Origin: Symsagittifera roscoffensis | Lineage: Eukaryota; Xenacoelomorpha; Acoela; Convolutidae | Assembly: GCF_963678635.1 (NCBI RefSeq) | Contig: NC_087065.1 | Coordinates: 71,807,345 to 71,867,344, forward strand | Length of the DNA stretch: 60,000 nucleotides | Direction: 5' to 3' | Shown: positions 1-24,753 of the stretch, piece by piece | How positions within the stretch are numbered: position 1 is the first letter of the stretch | Layout of the letters: each line of letters opens with the position of its first letter | Program-made: the position numbers and the translations under genes | The notes under the pieces: model-generated | Databases searched by the model: none | What the model saw: only the letters and a program-made list of their open reading frames with translations | What the model was told of the DNA's origin: nothing

Positions 1-952
1 TGTCATAAATATTACAAAATGGGGGACCCTTTGGTTTGTGAGGGGGTCGAATCCCTGAGTGGGGGGGGGGCGGACGCCTTCTTCTCTAAATCCACCCCTG
101 TATAACGTTAAACATTACGCGTTACTTTTCTCAATTTGGCCAAATTGGATAGTTTCAAACCTCACTTCACGAAAAATGATCTAGTTAAATCTATATTTTT
201 TTTTATAAATGAGCTTATCACAATGATAGGTTTTAGATAGCATTTGCACCACAAAGGGCTGGGTTAAAATCAAAATTTTGTATAGTGAAAAATTTTCAAA
301 GTGCAACTCACTTTTTTCGGAAGTCGGTACAAAAACCAGCTTAAAAAACCAACAGCCAATAATTGATATAAAAACCAAAGAGCTATGCTATACTTTAGGA
401 GCTTTAACGATCGAAGTAGAAAATTTGAGCGGGCTTGAAATTTGATATGAAAGACTTCACAAAACTAGTATTCACCGTGACTGTAAGCACTTAGTGGCAA
501 GGATGGGGCTTAGAGAAACATCTTTTAATGTTTCTAACAAGCTATTTTTCAACGCAGAAACTGTTTTTTAAAAATTTTAAAACTTCGCACCACTTGCGGA
601 TCAATTGGGAAAAATCGAAAATCACTTAGAAAAATAGTCTAAAAAAATCGGAAAAATAAAAAAGTAGATATATCAAAATGAACATAGCTAAGTTTAAAAA
701 AGAACATTCCAAGACATTAGAATGGGAAATTAACATCAAAAAAAGGTACCAATTGATAAAAAAACAGTAATTACCTGAGCCGAAAATAAATTCAAAAAGA
801 CATAGAAATTACTAAAAATGTTCGAAAATCCCTTCAGCTCAAAACACCCACACACGCGCACGAACAATTTAGTCGGTCAATGTAAGGCAACTAGGCCGAT
901 AAAATATAGGATGAAATTATTTGAGCAGAATAGAACTTTTGAGCGATAAACA
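1..952. other. A/T-rich intergenic DNA, no gene seen
   Basis: No open frame here has coding character. A G homopolymer lies near 61-70. A tail-like fragment of the dispersed cgaagc/cttcgcaccacttgcg repeat appears near 580-605. I see nothing else. Confidence 0.6.
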
Positions 953-1385
953 CAGACTTGTTAACGGGCCGCCATAATTGAGGCCCGGCCCGGCCCAATA
1001 TAATTCAAGTCGAGCCCGTTGGCGGCCCGATAAACAGGGATTTTATTAAATGTCGGCCCGTTTAAAAAAAACAAATTTCATAAGTTTAAATGTCTTCCAG
1101 ACTTCGGATTTGAAGTGCTTTGTGGTGCCCACAGAGTCTCCTTCCACAAATGCAAAGATTTCGTGCTTCGTGTTACGTCGAATTTGTTTCTGCAGTGAAT
1201 CGGCAGTGAACGTAGTAGTCATGTCGTTTAGCACACTGCAAGCTGTACAGTGCGCACTGAAACATAACATTGGTTAGTCAATAAAAGTAAGGCCCGTTGG
1301 GGCCCGTTGACAAAAATGAAAACCTCGGCCCGGCCCGGCCCGGCCCCTTGAGGCCCACGGGCGGCCCGGCCCGTTGACAAGTATG
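953..1385. mobile_element. Non-autonomous hAT-type element (MITE) with 8-bp target duplication
   Basis: The 433-bp element is flanked on both sides by the 8-mer gataaaca (945-952 and 1386-1393). Its ends are inverted: the left end reads CAGACTTGTTAACGGGCCG and the complement of the right end reads CATACTTGTCAACGGGCCG. Both ends continue into ggcccggccc-rich DNA that is very unlike the A/T-rich surroundings. An 8-bp duplication and termini beginning CA are typical of hAT transposons. A minus-strand open segment inside (1046-1270) carries SEVWKTFKL, which resembles the start of a BED zinc finger. That suggests an internally deleted copy that keeps the first part of a transposase; this last point is inference. 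Confidence 0.8.
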
Positions 1386-2654
1386 GATAAACAGATAAAT
1401 ACGAAGTCAAGGTTTGTAAAATTACTAACAACAGAAATAATACAAAACCTTAAAAACAACTAGAGTAAATTTTGTAACGCAAAAAATGTTTGCAATGAGG
1501 CAAGTATGCCGACAAAACAGAAGCATACAATTAATATACTGACTTACTTTTGTCACAGATTTTTTTCCCGTTGGAAAAAAAACAGATCCAGTTAGATTCG
1601 ACCCCAGGACCTTAGTGTGCTGGAGACGCAAAAAAACTGAATTCAACCTGAAATGAAACTAAATTTACCATTTCTAGTTTTGACATTCCGTGAACGAGTT
1701 GTTTAAGGGAAAAAATCAAATACCAGGTTGCAATACAATTGCTATTGCAAGTGTAATTATTGAGAGATTTTTGAGGCAAATTAGAAACAAGTCTTCGATT
1801 TTTTTTTCGACTATACGCACTTTAGCTCAATATCTTAACCTTCAAATCATAACACTTAAGTATTTGTTCAGATTTTAAAACATATGTTCTACTCAAATGC
1901 TTATAAACGTGTTAAAAAATCCCATCCCTGCTCAAAAATGCGGCTAACAGCAAAATGTTCATAATCGGTTTGATCAACTTCGATCCACTTTGATCAAACG
2001 GATGATTCGTTCTGCTCTATCCGTTTGATCAACTACGATCCACTTTCTCAGTACTAGGTCGTTCTCTCGAGATGTTACATCAAATTGACTTTTGTCAAGC
2101 TTGACTAGTTATTTTCGAGTTTTCTCACAATAGGAGGCGTAGGGGTTCACATATGGGCCAATTAGGAAGCCAAATTTTTTAAATCAGAATATCATGCAGT
2201 CGTAAATCAATGAAGTGTGAATTTTGAAATGATTTTAAAAATCCTTCCTTATAATGAGGAAATAAATATTCAACTTAACGATAAATTGAAACGTTCATTT
2301 TCATCTAATTTCGTTTAGTTTTTGTTGCATATTGATGAGTTTTTATTCTTTTGAAAACTAGCAAGTGCTATAAGGAAAACCATTCTAAACTGCCTCACAA
2401 ATATCATAGCAAATATCATTAACAAAGTTTTAATGGTTTGTGGTCAGAGACATCTGGGAAGCTGCAGCTGGAGGTATATGTTTGACACAGAGGCAAAGCG
2501 GAGCAAACACAAGCATAAAAAAGCATAAGAAATCAAAAAAAAAATGAAAATAAACTTTCATATGTCTCGATAGAAGCTCATTCTAGACAAATATGCCAAG
2601 CACTTGAATTTTAAATCAGCAACAATATTAAAAAAATTACGAAAAGAAACAGTA
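1386..2654. other. A/T-rich intergenic DNA, no gene seen
   Basis: No coding frame is supported. A tRNA-like B-box segment (minus sense) lies near 1590-1625, and a tail fragment of the dispersed acacagaggc repeat near 2485-2515. Near 1970-2045 a short tatccgtttgatcaacttcgatccacttt-like motif occurs twice. I see nothing else. Confidence 0.5.
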
Positions 2655-3196
2655 GTAGAAGAGTGAGCAAGAGTGGGGGGAGGGGTGGTTGGAGACCCTT
2701 ATGTATTAAGATAAGGAATAGAGCATCCGGTCTCCAAGCTATGTAATAAGATGGGGAATAGATTTCCCATGTATTAAGATAGGGAAGGGGTTTCCTATTT
2801 AAGATGGTAAGGTTTCAGATGGTAAATTTCAGAAAAAATTTTGGGCGCCCAATTTTACCATGTTTTAAGATAGTGTTTAGATTTCCCATGTATTAGGATA
2901 GTGTATAGATACCAGCACACTGAAACTTTACCATTCCTATCTTAATACCTTGAGAAACCTATTCCCTGTGTTAATACAATGAGTGTTAAAACATGGTAAG
3001 ATTGGGCGCCCAAAATTGCTTTCTGAAACTTACCATCTGAAACCTTACCATCTTAATTAGGAAACCTATTCCCTATCTTAATACATAGGAAATCTATTCC
3101 CTATCATAATACACAGCTTGGAGACCGGATGCTCTATTCCCTATCTTAATACATAAGGGTCTCGAACTACCACCCCACTCTTGCTCACTCTTCTAC
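2655..3196. mobile_element. Foldback element: two long inverted arms
   Basis: The left end gtagaagagtgagcaagag is mirrored at the right end as ctcttgctcactcttctac. The correspondence continues inward for about 250 bp per arm with few mismatches and meets near 2925. Within each arm a roughly 20-bp motif, tattccctatcttaatacat or its complement, recurs several times. A transcript would form one long hairpin. No open frame lies inside. I could not identify a convincing target duplication, so the exact ends are approximate. Confidence 0.75.
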
Positions 3197-4399
3197 AACT
3201 AAAAACAAAGCCGACAATTTTTAAGCAGAAAGCAACTGAAACGAAAAAAAAAAAAACACTTCACGAAGTCTTTTTTTAAATTTTTTTTCAAGTCTTTCAA
3301 GTCCCTCCTGAAATTAGAATGAGAACTACTTGCACTTGCAACTACAATGAAAACTACGATGAACCAAAAACGTAATAGCTAATGAACTGTGGTATCAAAG
3401 ACTTAAGGATCGGTTTTCTTCTTGTGATCAAACAATATTTTAGAGTTGTGGGTTTCATGGCAAAAAAGTTTGTGCTCATTTTTTGCGTCAACTTTTGGTT
3501 TGCGATAAAATTATTCATGTTGCACAAACTTTTTTTTTCATCTGATTATGTAGAAAATACTTCAATTTCTGTTTACTGATCTGGTGTGCCCGTTTTTGTT
3601 TTCTGATAGTAGATTTACTGAGAAACCAACAAATTTTAAGATGCGAAATGTAATGCGTTAATTAAAATAAAATCAACCGACAACCATCAATTCAATGAAC
3701 GCAAGTTAAAAAAACACTAAGCAGTTTATCGAAAAATCTCAATTTTCGATTTTCAAAGAAAAAGTAAATGGTCCTATAGCTCTTCAGATTTTAAAGAATA
3801 ATTTATAATTGTCATTTTTTTGATAAAATTAATTCTTTTAAGGAGGAGTGGGTTAACAGGTAAAACTTTTTCTTCGCTGAGAAATCTCAATAATAAATTC
3901 CATTTTTGAAACTAGAAGTCGATCTTTTTTTTGGTGCGATTTACACTACTGCCGTTCAATAGTTGTGACTTATTTTTCACAAAAAATTGAACTAAATTTA
4001 AAAAAAAATCAACAATGAACAGAACATAGTGAACAGAACAACAATGAACAGAATCAACAGTGAACAAAATCAAAACAAATTGAGTTTGATCCACAAAACA
4101 ATATAAAATTTTTCCTGAGAAAAACTGAAAAAACAAACCCATCACAATTAATATAAGTCTGAACTACGTTCATCGACTCTTTAAAAAGTAACAAAATGTT
4201 AATAGGATCAATGGGTGATTTTTTTGAATTCGGAAAAATCTTTTTGCAAGGAAAACCATTCTATTGATTTTTTAATTTCAACACGACACGGTTGTTTTTG
4301 ATAAACTGAACAAAATCCAGGACAGTGTCATTAGGTTGATTATTTCCTATGTTTATAGCGGAAACAGTACCGCAAATTGGGAACACTCGCTTAAAACAC
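3197..4399. other. A/T-rich intergenic DNA, no gene seen
   Basis: The only structure is a short gaacagaa(c)aacaatgaacag run of direct repeats near 4015-4065. The small open frames have no coding character. Confidence 0.5.
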
Positions 4400-6660
4400 C
4401 CCACAGTTAGTTATTCGATTGATTTGTTTATCTCAGATTTGGCAACGTAGTTAGTGAGGAGAAAAATTAAAAAAAAAACTAATCGTTTTTTTTTCGCTAA
4501 GGCCAGCATTGATTTTTAAACAAAATTAAGGCGTAGCCGATTTGCAGAGGGAAATCTTGACGCCCAATTTTTCAATTGACCTCGTTGTCATACAACTAAC
4601 TGGCTAGTTTTACAAGTTTTCAACTTGTTCTTTGATTGCATTTTCCTATAGTGATATTTTCTGAGGCAAAAAATCTTTTTTTAAACAGATAAAGGCAGAT
4701 CAGCTTTGCGGAGAAAAAATTCCTCGCAACATGTTCTGTTGATTGATAGCCTAGTCTCAGATTTGGCAAAGTCGTTTTTGCCAAAAACAAATCTCTAAAT
4801 GAGTAAGAAATTCCCATCACTGAAAGTTGCAAAGGCCTTCGGGTTTGGTCGACAGAGACTAGCGGAATATGCGGCAAACAGGTATGTAGCCGGTCATGCA
4901 CCGTTTTTGTACAAAAAAAATGTTGCCACCAAAAATAGCACCAATGATTAAAACTCAGCTTGAAAAAATTGGTCTTGTAGTTTCACGCGACGCTCCGCCA
5001 GTCTAAATAAAAACTGACAAAACTTGGCTTAAGAGAACTAAGTTTTTTAATCATCGGCTATATTTAAACTGAACTCTTTAAAAAATTATTTCAAATTTTT
5101 TTTAAAGAAACACTTCCAGAAGTATGAGAGCAGCGTCAATTTTTCCAAACTAAGAAAACGATCTAAGAACACTTATAATTTTGGGTAAAAACCAAAACGC
5201 CACCCGTCAGAAAACTTAATTAAGCCAGTTTACCCTTCAACTACAAACTTGACTATTAAAAAAGACTATTAATTTGACTATTAAGCTACCATAAAATTAT
5301 TTTCCGCAGTTGGAAAAAAATTTCTCAAGAAATCCAGCACAAAAATTACGACAAAATTCAAACACAAGCGAGGAAAACGCAAAAAACAACTCTAAACAGG
5401 CAAAACAAAGTGAAATCAGGAAAAGGTTAAAAAGACACCTTGATAAACATTTTTGCAAAGCTTGGGAGTTACTTGTTCTCACATCTGATTCATGACCGCT
5501 TGTAATTTTACTAACACTAGCCACCAATAAAGCAGCTGCAGTTTCTATCAAATTGCCAAAGCGATGCAGGAAAAACTCGACCAAAAAAACTGTAACTATT
5601 TCACTGTTCCGGATTTGGATCTCCTACCGTTTGCTTAGGATTTCCACTTCCTCGCAATCGCGCCATGAGCGCTTGAAAGAAAAATTAGTTGCCCAGTTTG
5701 GAAGAAAAAATCAATTGCAGAAAAAATAGTTGGAAATTATAGCTAGATTCACATGTTTTAAGATTTTGATCATATTTTGTACTGATAACGAAATGCGTAA
5801 TTTTGAAAATTTCAAAACTAGACTCAACGCAAAATCCCAGTAATTTTTCTGCTTAAATAGTGGATTAGCTGCATATCTAAAGAAAAAACAACATCGATCG
5901 ATCTTTCAAATAAATTCTTTATTTCAGATTTGGCTGGGTAGTTTTAGAAAAAAAAATTGAAAAAGATTCCAAAATACGATCAAAAATCGAAAAAGTTGGC
6001 TTTTCCTAATTTCACAAACTTTCTCTACTTAGGCACGGGAATAGTCTTGTATGCAGGGAAGATTTCCACACCCTGATTTTTAGATTGAATCCATAAAATC
6101 GGCTTTAGCAAGTAGCTTTCGAGAACAGTGATGATATTTCTTTAAAAAAAACGGTAAAAACTTCAAAAAATCAATTTCCCGATGTCCATATCGGTTTTTC
6201 TACAAAACAAATGAGGCAAAACAGATTACACAGAAAAAATCTAAGCCAAAGGTTAGTTTAAATGAATTATCAACCTCAGAATCAGCCGGTTAGTTTTTGA
6301 AGAAAAAAAATTTCCAATAAATGGGCCAAGTTTCAAAAACAGTACATTTTCTAAGGCCATAGTTTTTCAAAACGCAGGGCATATTTGCTGGCGCAGGTAA
6401 GATTCGCATACTACGTTTTTTTTTCCGGTTGATTTCTTATTTTCCGATTCGGCAAGGTAATTTTTGAGAAGTCAAAAAAGTTATAAATTAACCAAAAAGT
6501 CAAAAAACGGGCTTGTGCGAGGCCAGACTTTTTTCTTCTAAATTTAAGGAATAGCCGCTTGAGAAGGAGAGATCCCAATAATAAGTTCTTCAGTTTAAAC
6601 ATTCATCTCAGATTTATGCATTAATTACTTGAGAAAATGAACAAATTCAAGTCAAAAATC
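4400..6660. repeat. Diverged tandem, satellite-like repeat (about 170-200 bp period)
   Basis: Several loosely spaced copies share a core close to ctcagatttggcaaggtagtttttgagaaaa, followed by A-rich sequence, then ggcc.taac/gttttt and a gcaga(g)g segment. Examples lie near 4430-4560, 4690-4790, 5925-6080, 6270-6390 and 6440-6610. Copies are heavily decayed and the period is only approximate. The same core returns, better ordered, at about 21820-22780. Confidence 0.45.
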
Positions 6661-8148
6661 CCCCTACTTAAACTTTCGAAAGCCGTAGAACGTGGTCCAA
6701 ACTGAAAAAAGACTGGCAAAATATGCAGGCACATAGAATAGCAGCCAGTTTTTCCAAGGAAACCATTGTTTTGAAGAAAAAAGGAAAATTTTGCGATAGG
6801 TTCAAAACTTTTTCAGAGGGTCGCAAAAAAACAAAAACTAACAAATCTCATACATTTTCATAACACCTGTTGTTTTCAAACAGGACTTGAAACTAGCCAA
6901 AAATAAACCAGCACTAAATATTATCAAATTATCTATGCTTGAACACGCTTAAATATGATGAAATTGAAATATAACAAAAGTGCCACTAATGAGCACTTTT
7001 ATTTGCGACTTAGGTTGGAAAAAAGTAGGTGCGTAATAATACACTTCGCTTGTTTAATAATTTTCAAATGGGGACTGGAAAATTCTTTTGTTCTGAAAAC
7101 TCGAACGTAGCCAACTCGCAGTTGGAAAGAAAAATGAACACAAGGAAATTTAGAAAAAAAAATGACCTTCAATTTTTGAACTTCATAAAAGTCCAGAAAG
7201 CCTCTTGAATTCTAGGAACAATTTACAATTAGTGCTTTTACGATAAAATTAATTCAATTTGAGAAAACTGGATCACTAGTTAAAATTTTAATTCCGCTGG
7301 GAAATCTGAACATTTAAACTTTCTCGGAACTAGAATTCGATCTTGTTTTTTGTGACCTTTAGACTTTTGCTGTTAGATAGTGGAATTGCCTTCCGTTTAT
7401 TAATGGGAATGCACTGAACTTAAAGGAAATATCATATGTTAAACCGCGAACTATCAATTTTTTTTTCTAATGCACACATTGGTTGTCTTCAGATTATCAA
7501 TCATGAGCGTGTTATAGCAAACGTGCTTAGATTTTTACTTTTAAAATAGGCTGATTCCAATTTAATATTTAGAAATAAGTGAAGCTGACATCTGTTTATT
7601 CAGTTATTTATCTGATTTTGAATAGGAAAATCTTGCTTCTAAAGGCGTTTGCAAACATGAAAAATCAAAACCACAAAACAAAAACTTGAGCCTGAAAATA
7701 TTTCAATTTTTTCATGACAACTTTTTACGAGGTTGATGCTAACAGGTCATTTGTTTATCTATTTTTTAGTCGGGATAAGCAGACGAGCTTTCGATTTCTT
7801 CGATTCCGACGAAAAGGGATTTAAAGTAAGCTTCCACTAAATCTCAGTTTTTTCGGCATATTCGTTGATTAAGATGTGCCAATTCGATTAAAACTACAAA
7901 TTTTACTATGAAAACCAAATTTTTCAATTTTTATTTCAAGAGAAACTAAAGTTGGCTAAGCATTTTGCTAGGTCTATCTACGAATAAGGATATCATCATA
8001 AGCCCATATAATACATCAATATTACTCATAACCCATGAAAATCACAAACATCGACTTTAAAACCAGTGGCTTCATTAAAAGCAATTAAATCAAGTCTTAG
8101 CTCATCAATAAGCTTCAAAATTTTGTGTTTAGTTTTAGCACTAATTTT
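6661..8148. other. A/T-rich DNA downstream of the ClpX gene, no gene seen
   Basis: This lies 3' of the ClpX stop codon (minus strand). I found no perfect AATAAA in the first 200 bp after the stop; the nearest match to the signal is near 7930. The 3' UTR end is therefore unresolved. No coding frame is supported. Confidence 0.4.
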
Positions 8149-20335
<12,187 letters not shown>

Positions 20336-20580
20336 GTTCTCACAGATTCAATCAGGAACAAGTTCAGTTCCCACAAAATAAATAACTAATACTAATTATC
20401 AGACATTCTACCTAAAAAAAAGAGAACTTGGATGTAGAAAAATAATTATTTAAATACTTTTCAAGGGTTCGAAAAAAAGGGGAATTCAAAACGTTTTGTT
20501 TAACTTCATTTTACTTATTAAAGGCTTTAAAAAACGTCCAGTAACATTATTATACTGTTTCTATAAAAAATATATATACT
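20336..20580. other. Upstream flank of ClpX; promoter not resolved
   Basis: This should contain the ClpX 5' UTR and promoter (minus strand). I see no TATA box or other element that I could defend. Confidence 0.3.
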
Positions 20581-20660
20581 CGGCGTTGTGGCGCATCCGG
20601 TAGTGATCGTGTGCTGCCTAGCAATAATATGGTTGCGGGTTCAAATCGCACATGCGCTGC
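20581..20660 (+). repeat. tRNA-like segment, probable SINE head
   Basis: ggcgttgtggcgcatccggt resembles a D-arm/A-box and gcgggttcaaatcgcac contains a clear B-box. The anticodon arm does not fold well, so this is more likely a SINE head than a working tRNA gene. Confidence 0.45.
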
Positions 20661-21819
20661 AATTTGCAAGGTAAGCTCTTGTAAGATTGCCACAGCTTAG
20701 TTAACCTTAAATAATTAATCTCAGGGTTTGGCTGGTTTGGAAAAAAATGAAAAACGATAGAGACTTCCTTGGCTCTATTTATTCAAGAGAGAAAACAACA
20801 AGCAAAACTCTCCGAATATCATAAACAATATATTGCTAGTTTCTGAAAATGGGTTAAATGTTCATGTCGCTGGATAATCTTCAAATTAAATTCCATTTTC
20901 GAAACTAGAAGTCTCGCACGTTTTTTCGCACCATTTACGAAGAGATCAGCCATACTCGGAAATTTGATTTCAGTTTCCGAAAAAGAATTATACGTTTTTA
21001 CACAGAGGTTTTCATACTTTCTTCGCAACATTTGGGAGACAAAATTATATGACTGTCTTCAGGTAAAATGTCTGTAAAACGATTGCTTCCTGATTCAAAG
21101 TTGTCGTAAACTTCAAAGTATTTCAAAACTAGGCACGCACATGTCGTTCTCTATCGTCTTTTTAATTAAAAAAAAGCTCCCTTGACAAACTTGAAACAAG
21201 CAGCAGAATCATTTGCAAAAAAAATAAAGGGGAAAATCGTTTTAATTTTTATTTTTGCGATCAGATTAATATCATAATTTAAATGCTTTCTTTTATCTCA
21301 GAAAGGAGAATGAGCAGACACAATAAGAACTCTAATCGTATAAAAAAGTTCCAAAAAAATCGGCATTTTCTTGGAATTCAAATCACTGCAACATAATATT
21401 AAGACAACAAGAACATATTCTCAAACAAAGTGGAACTTGTTAAGATTATGAGCAAAGTCCATGTGATGGCATTTAAGCCGACAAAAGTATGCAGAAAAAC
21501 GATAGTCAAACCTTTTTTTGTCAAACGGAACCAGATTCAGTTATCAAAAAGCGGGTCCTAGCAGTATTCGAACGACGGGCCTTCGGAGAGCCAGGCATCG
21601 ACGTTACCTTAAGACTAATAGTGCAGCGACAGAACTAGAATTTGAACTAGAGGCTAGCTAAAGCCGGAAGTACCTATTTTATATTTTTGAATTTGTTGTA
21701 CGGATAAGTAAGAGTGAAATTTTGGAATGTTCCCAATGACCTATTATTTTTCTCACTAACTTCAAGGTGTAGCATGGGGGTTTTGCATTCAGGCTTCCCA
21801 AAAACTGGTGCCTCGATTA
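20661..21819. other. Intergenic DNA, no gene seen
   Basis: A/T-rich. A tRNA-like segment in minus sense, with B-box cgttcgaatactg, lies at about 21545-21630 and is probably another SINE head. No coding frame is supported. Confidence 0.45.
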
Positions 21820-22780
21820 AACATTTATATTAGGATCCGCTGGGTAGTTTTCAAGAAAAGTCAAGAAAGTTCAAAAAACGGATACGAAACCAAAACCTTG
21901 ACTTTTCTGATGGTCATAACATTTTTGTACGAAAGTTTAGACTGGTTGCTGCTCATAAAAGGAACAACCCGCTCTCTACATTGAACCCAAACTGTCAAAA
22001 TGGGCATAGTAGCTTTCCAGAAAAGAAAAATTGAAAACGGCAAAAAAAATCGAAACTTGGACTTCTTCGAGGTTAATAAAATTTTTGTGGAAAAAAATTT
22101 GGACTTCGTCGCTTATGCAAAGGAGCTTAGCACAATCTTTCTCTCTTTTGAGCCCAAAATCTCAGCTTTGGTAGGGTAGTTATCGAGAAGAAAAGTTTTC
22201 AAAAAACAGCCAATAAATCAAAATTATGACATTTTGGAGGGCCATAACTTTTGTGTGATCTAAATTGGACAGAGCCGCTTATTCAGAAACTTCACACACT
22301 CTTTTCACTTCATCGAACCCAAAATCTGAGATTTGAAAGGGCTGTTTCCGAGAAAGTTCAAAAAAGTTGAAAAACTGTCAAATAATCAAAATAAGTTTTG
22401 TTTAATAAGTTTGGGCTTAGCTAGGGGAGCTTCACACAACCCGTCATTTCGATTGGAATGAAAATCTCAGATTTAGTAAGGTAGTTTTTGAGAAAAAAAA
22501 ACAAAGTTTCAAACAACTGTCAAAAAGTCGAAAAAATGACTTTTCCGAGGACCCAAACTTTTTGTGTACCAAAATTTGGTTATAGCCTATTAGACAGAGG
22601 AGCTTCCAATGATCCTTTCTAGCCGTTGAACCCAAAATCTCAAATTTGGATGAGCGGTTTCCGAGCAAATGATGAAAAATCCAGAAATAGTGGTAAAATT
22701 CCCCACAGGCTTTTTTGAAGACTGCAGAAAGTGGACTAAGGAAAGAAGAGACTAGGAGATTAAGCAGGCACACAGGAGAG
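21820..22780. repeat. Diverged tandem repeat block (about 160-190 bp units)
   Basis: About five copies share the order gaacccaaaatctcagatttgg, then gtagtt.tcgagaaaa, then a Lys-codon-like A-rich stretch, then ggccataacttttgtgt and agccgcttat.cagaggagctt. Copies start near 21800, 21960, 22140, 22310, 22450 and 22620. Divergence between copies is high, so this is an old array. The core motif is the same as at 4400-6660. Confidence 0.55.
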
Positions 22781-24080
22781 TGGGCGTTCTTCCCATTGGA
22801 ACCAAATATAAGACAATCAGAAGAGTGCCTTTGAGAAAAAATTTAGGTTTTTGAGAAAAGCTGAAAATGTTTTCCAAAGCGTCTTAAAAACCAGATCCTT
22901 CTTCACACGTTCTTAAAACCTTTTTTTTAATCAAACGATTTATAAGGCAAGCTATCAAATGACTTAGTGACTCTGCGAGACAAGATATTCACCAGGAAAA
23001 AAGTCAAATACTCCGATTTTATAACGCATGCTGGTCACGAGCGTAAAATTTCAATTCTGATCAATTTCCTGAAACAAATATACCTTGCGCAGAACTCAAT
23101 TCGAGCTGTCCAAATACTTACTTTCGAGCTTTTATACTGATTGTTTTTCAATGAACAACAGAAAACATCGATCCAGCAGATGCTTTCAATTTATTTGTAA
23201 GAATAAACATACAGGCAAAGCTGCGCTTCGCACACTAGCGAGAAAACGACAAAAAGCAGCTCCTCTTAAAATGGAATTAACAAAAGTAGAAATAATCCTT
23301 GAATTAAAACATTTGCTATGTATCGGATTCTAAATTGCTACCTCGCAATTTCAGTTTGACGGTCTCGCATCTGCACGATTCATTGAAAATTTGCTAACAC
23401 TAGCCAGCAATGATACAGCTATAGATGCTAATAAATTGCCATGGCTATGCAGCAAAAATGCCATCAATTATAAATAAAACTTGCACTAGTGCGGCGTTGA
23501 GCCTTCAAGAAGTAGCTTGAGAAGCTCGCGTCCGCCTCCCTAAGCCAAGTAACCTTGACTAACTGCAAACACTAGCCACCTTAAAACAGCAGAGAACAAA
23601 TGCTAGGAAAAATCCAATGCTACAGATCGTGATTTTAAGCACTTTCATTTGTAATTTAGATTTTAAAAAATCTAATACATTACGCCCGCTTGTGTATAAG
23701 TTGAAGAAGGTTACAAAGTTAAGAATCGCATAAAATCAACGTTCATAACAACACTACGGTTAGCGTTTTTACGAAAAACTTTGCATTACAAACATCGGAA
23801 ATCACTTCCCGAGAGGCAACTAAGGCGACCATGTTTTTGTCTACCCCGTTTAGCCGAAAATCAAACTGCTGTCAAAAAAATGAGCTAAAACGTTTTGAAA
23901 TTCAAAATTTTGACAAGCTCTCCGTCCTGAAAAGACATGCCACATAGCGAAGCTGTTTCAGAAAGTTGCCTAGTACTAATATTGATTTACTCGGCAGCGC
24001 AACGACGTTTGTTAGCGAGATTGGATAAAAACATTGCAACCAAATGCTCAAACTGCAACGCTTCACCAAAACAAAATAAA
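22781..24080. other. Intergenic DNA with repeat fragments, no gene seen
   Basis: A tail fragment of the cgaagc/cttcgc repeat family lies near 23207-23245 (followed by gcgagaaaacgacaaaaag, as also at 18590). The open frames are short and biased to repeat sequence. Confidence 0.45.
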
Positions 24081-24443
24081 CACACAGGCGAAGCGGAGCT
24101 TCGCAACACTTGCGATAAAAAATGAATGACTGTGATTAACTGCGAAGAAAAAGACAACTCAAAAATTAAAATAAAAAACTGTTTTAAAAATTATCAAAAC
24201 CTGTTATAACATTGACAAAGAAACTATTAAGGATTGCAAAAAAGGACAAAAATTCATGTAACAAAATTACCAGCACTATTAGAAGGTTTACAAAGAACTT
24301 TGAAAATTCCGAAAACCGAATCTTTCTGCGGGACCTAAGCCGCCAAAATTTCCAGACAGATATTAGAAAACTTTCAGTTTCCACAAAAAAAAAACAGGTC
24401 TCGACTGGAACTTCAGCGATGTCGACTCAAGCATCGGTGTCAC
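24081..24443 (-). repeat. tRNA-derived SINE-like copy
   Basis: It has the same layout as 8858-9206. The tail complement cacaggcgaagcggagcttc is at the low end, the body is A-rich, and the tRNA-like head at the high end (minus sense) contains gatgcttgagtcgacatcg and gttccagtcgag. A second tRNA-like segment, with B-box ttgttcgaatccgg, lies just beyond at about 24676-24753. Confidence 0.6.
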
Positions 24444-24675
24444 CACTGCACAGAGCACTTTTGGAATTTAGAAAGAAAATAACTTGCAATTGTAATGAAC
24501 AGCATGAAAAAATAGAAAAAAAATAGACAAAACTTCCTAGAACTCACTTACTGGCCGAACACCAAAATACACTCGAAACATTTTTTAGTTTGAATACAAA
24601 TGCCCAAATTTTGAGCAAATTGCGTGCTGCGGCAACTATGCCGACAAAAAATCCCGCGGACATTTTTCCCTCACA

Positions 24676-24753
24676 AAAAAACTGGTCCTGGCCGGATTCG
24701 AACAATTGACCTGTCTTTATAGGCAGGTGCATTAGCTCTTCGCCACATGAGCG
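24676..24753 (-). repeat. tRNA-like segment, probable SINE head
   Basis: Read on the minus strand, catgtggcgaagagctaatgc resembles an A-box/D-arm. A pairing arm around ctataaa and the B-box gttcgaatccgg follow in the right order and spacing. The anticodon stem has a mismatch and the T stem pairs poorly, so a degenerate tRNA-derived SINE is more likely than a functional tRNA gene. Confidence 0.45.

Noticed and set aside
20581-20660. A functional tRNA gene
   Set aside because: A- and B-box-like motifs are present but the anticodon arm does not pair, and similar degenerate segments recur across the window, so a SINE head is likelier.
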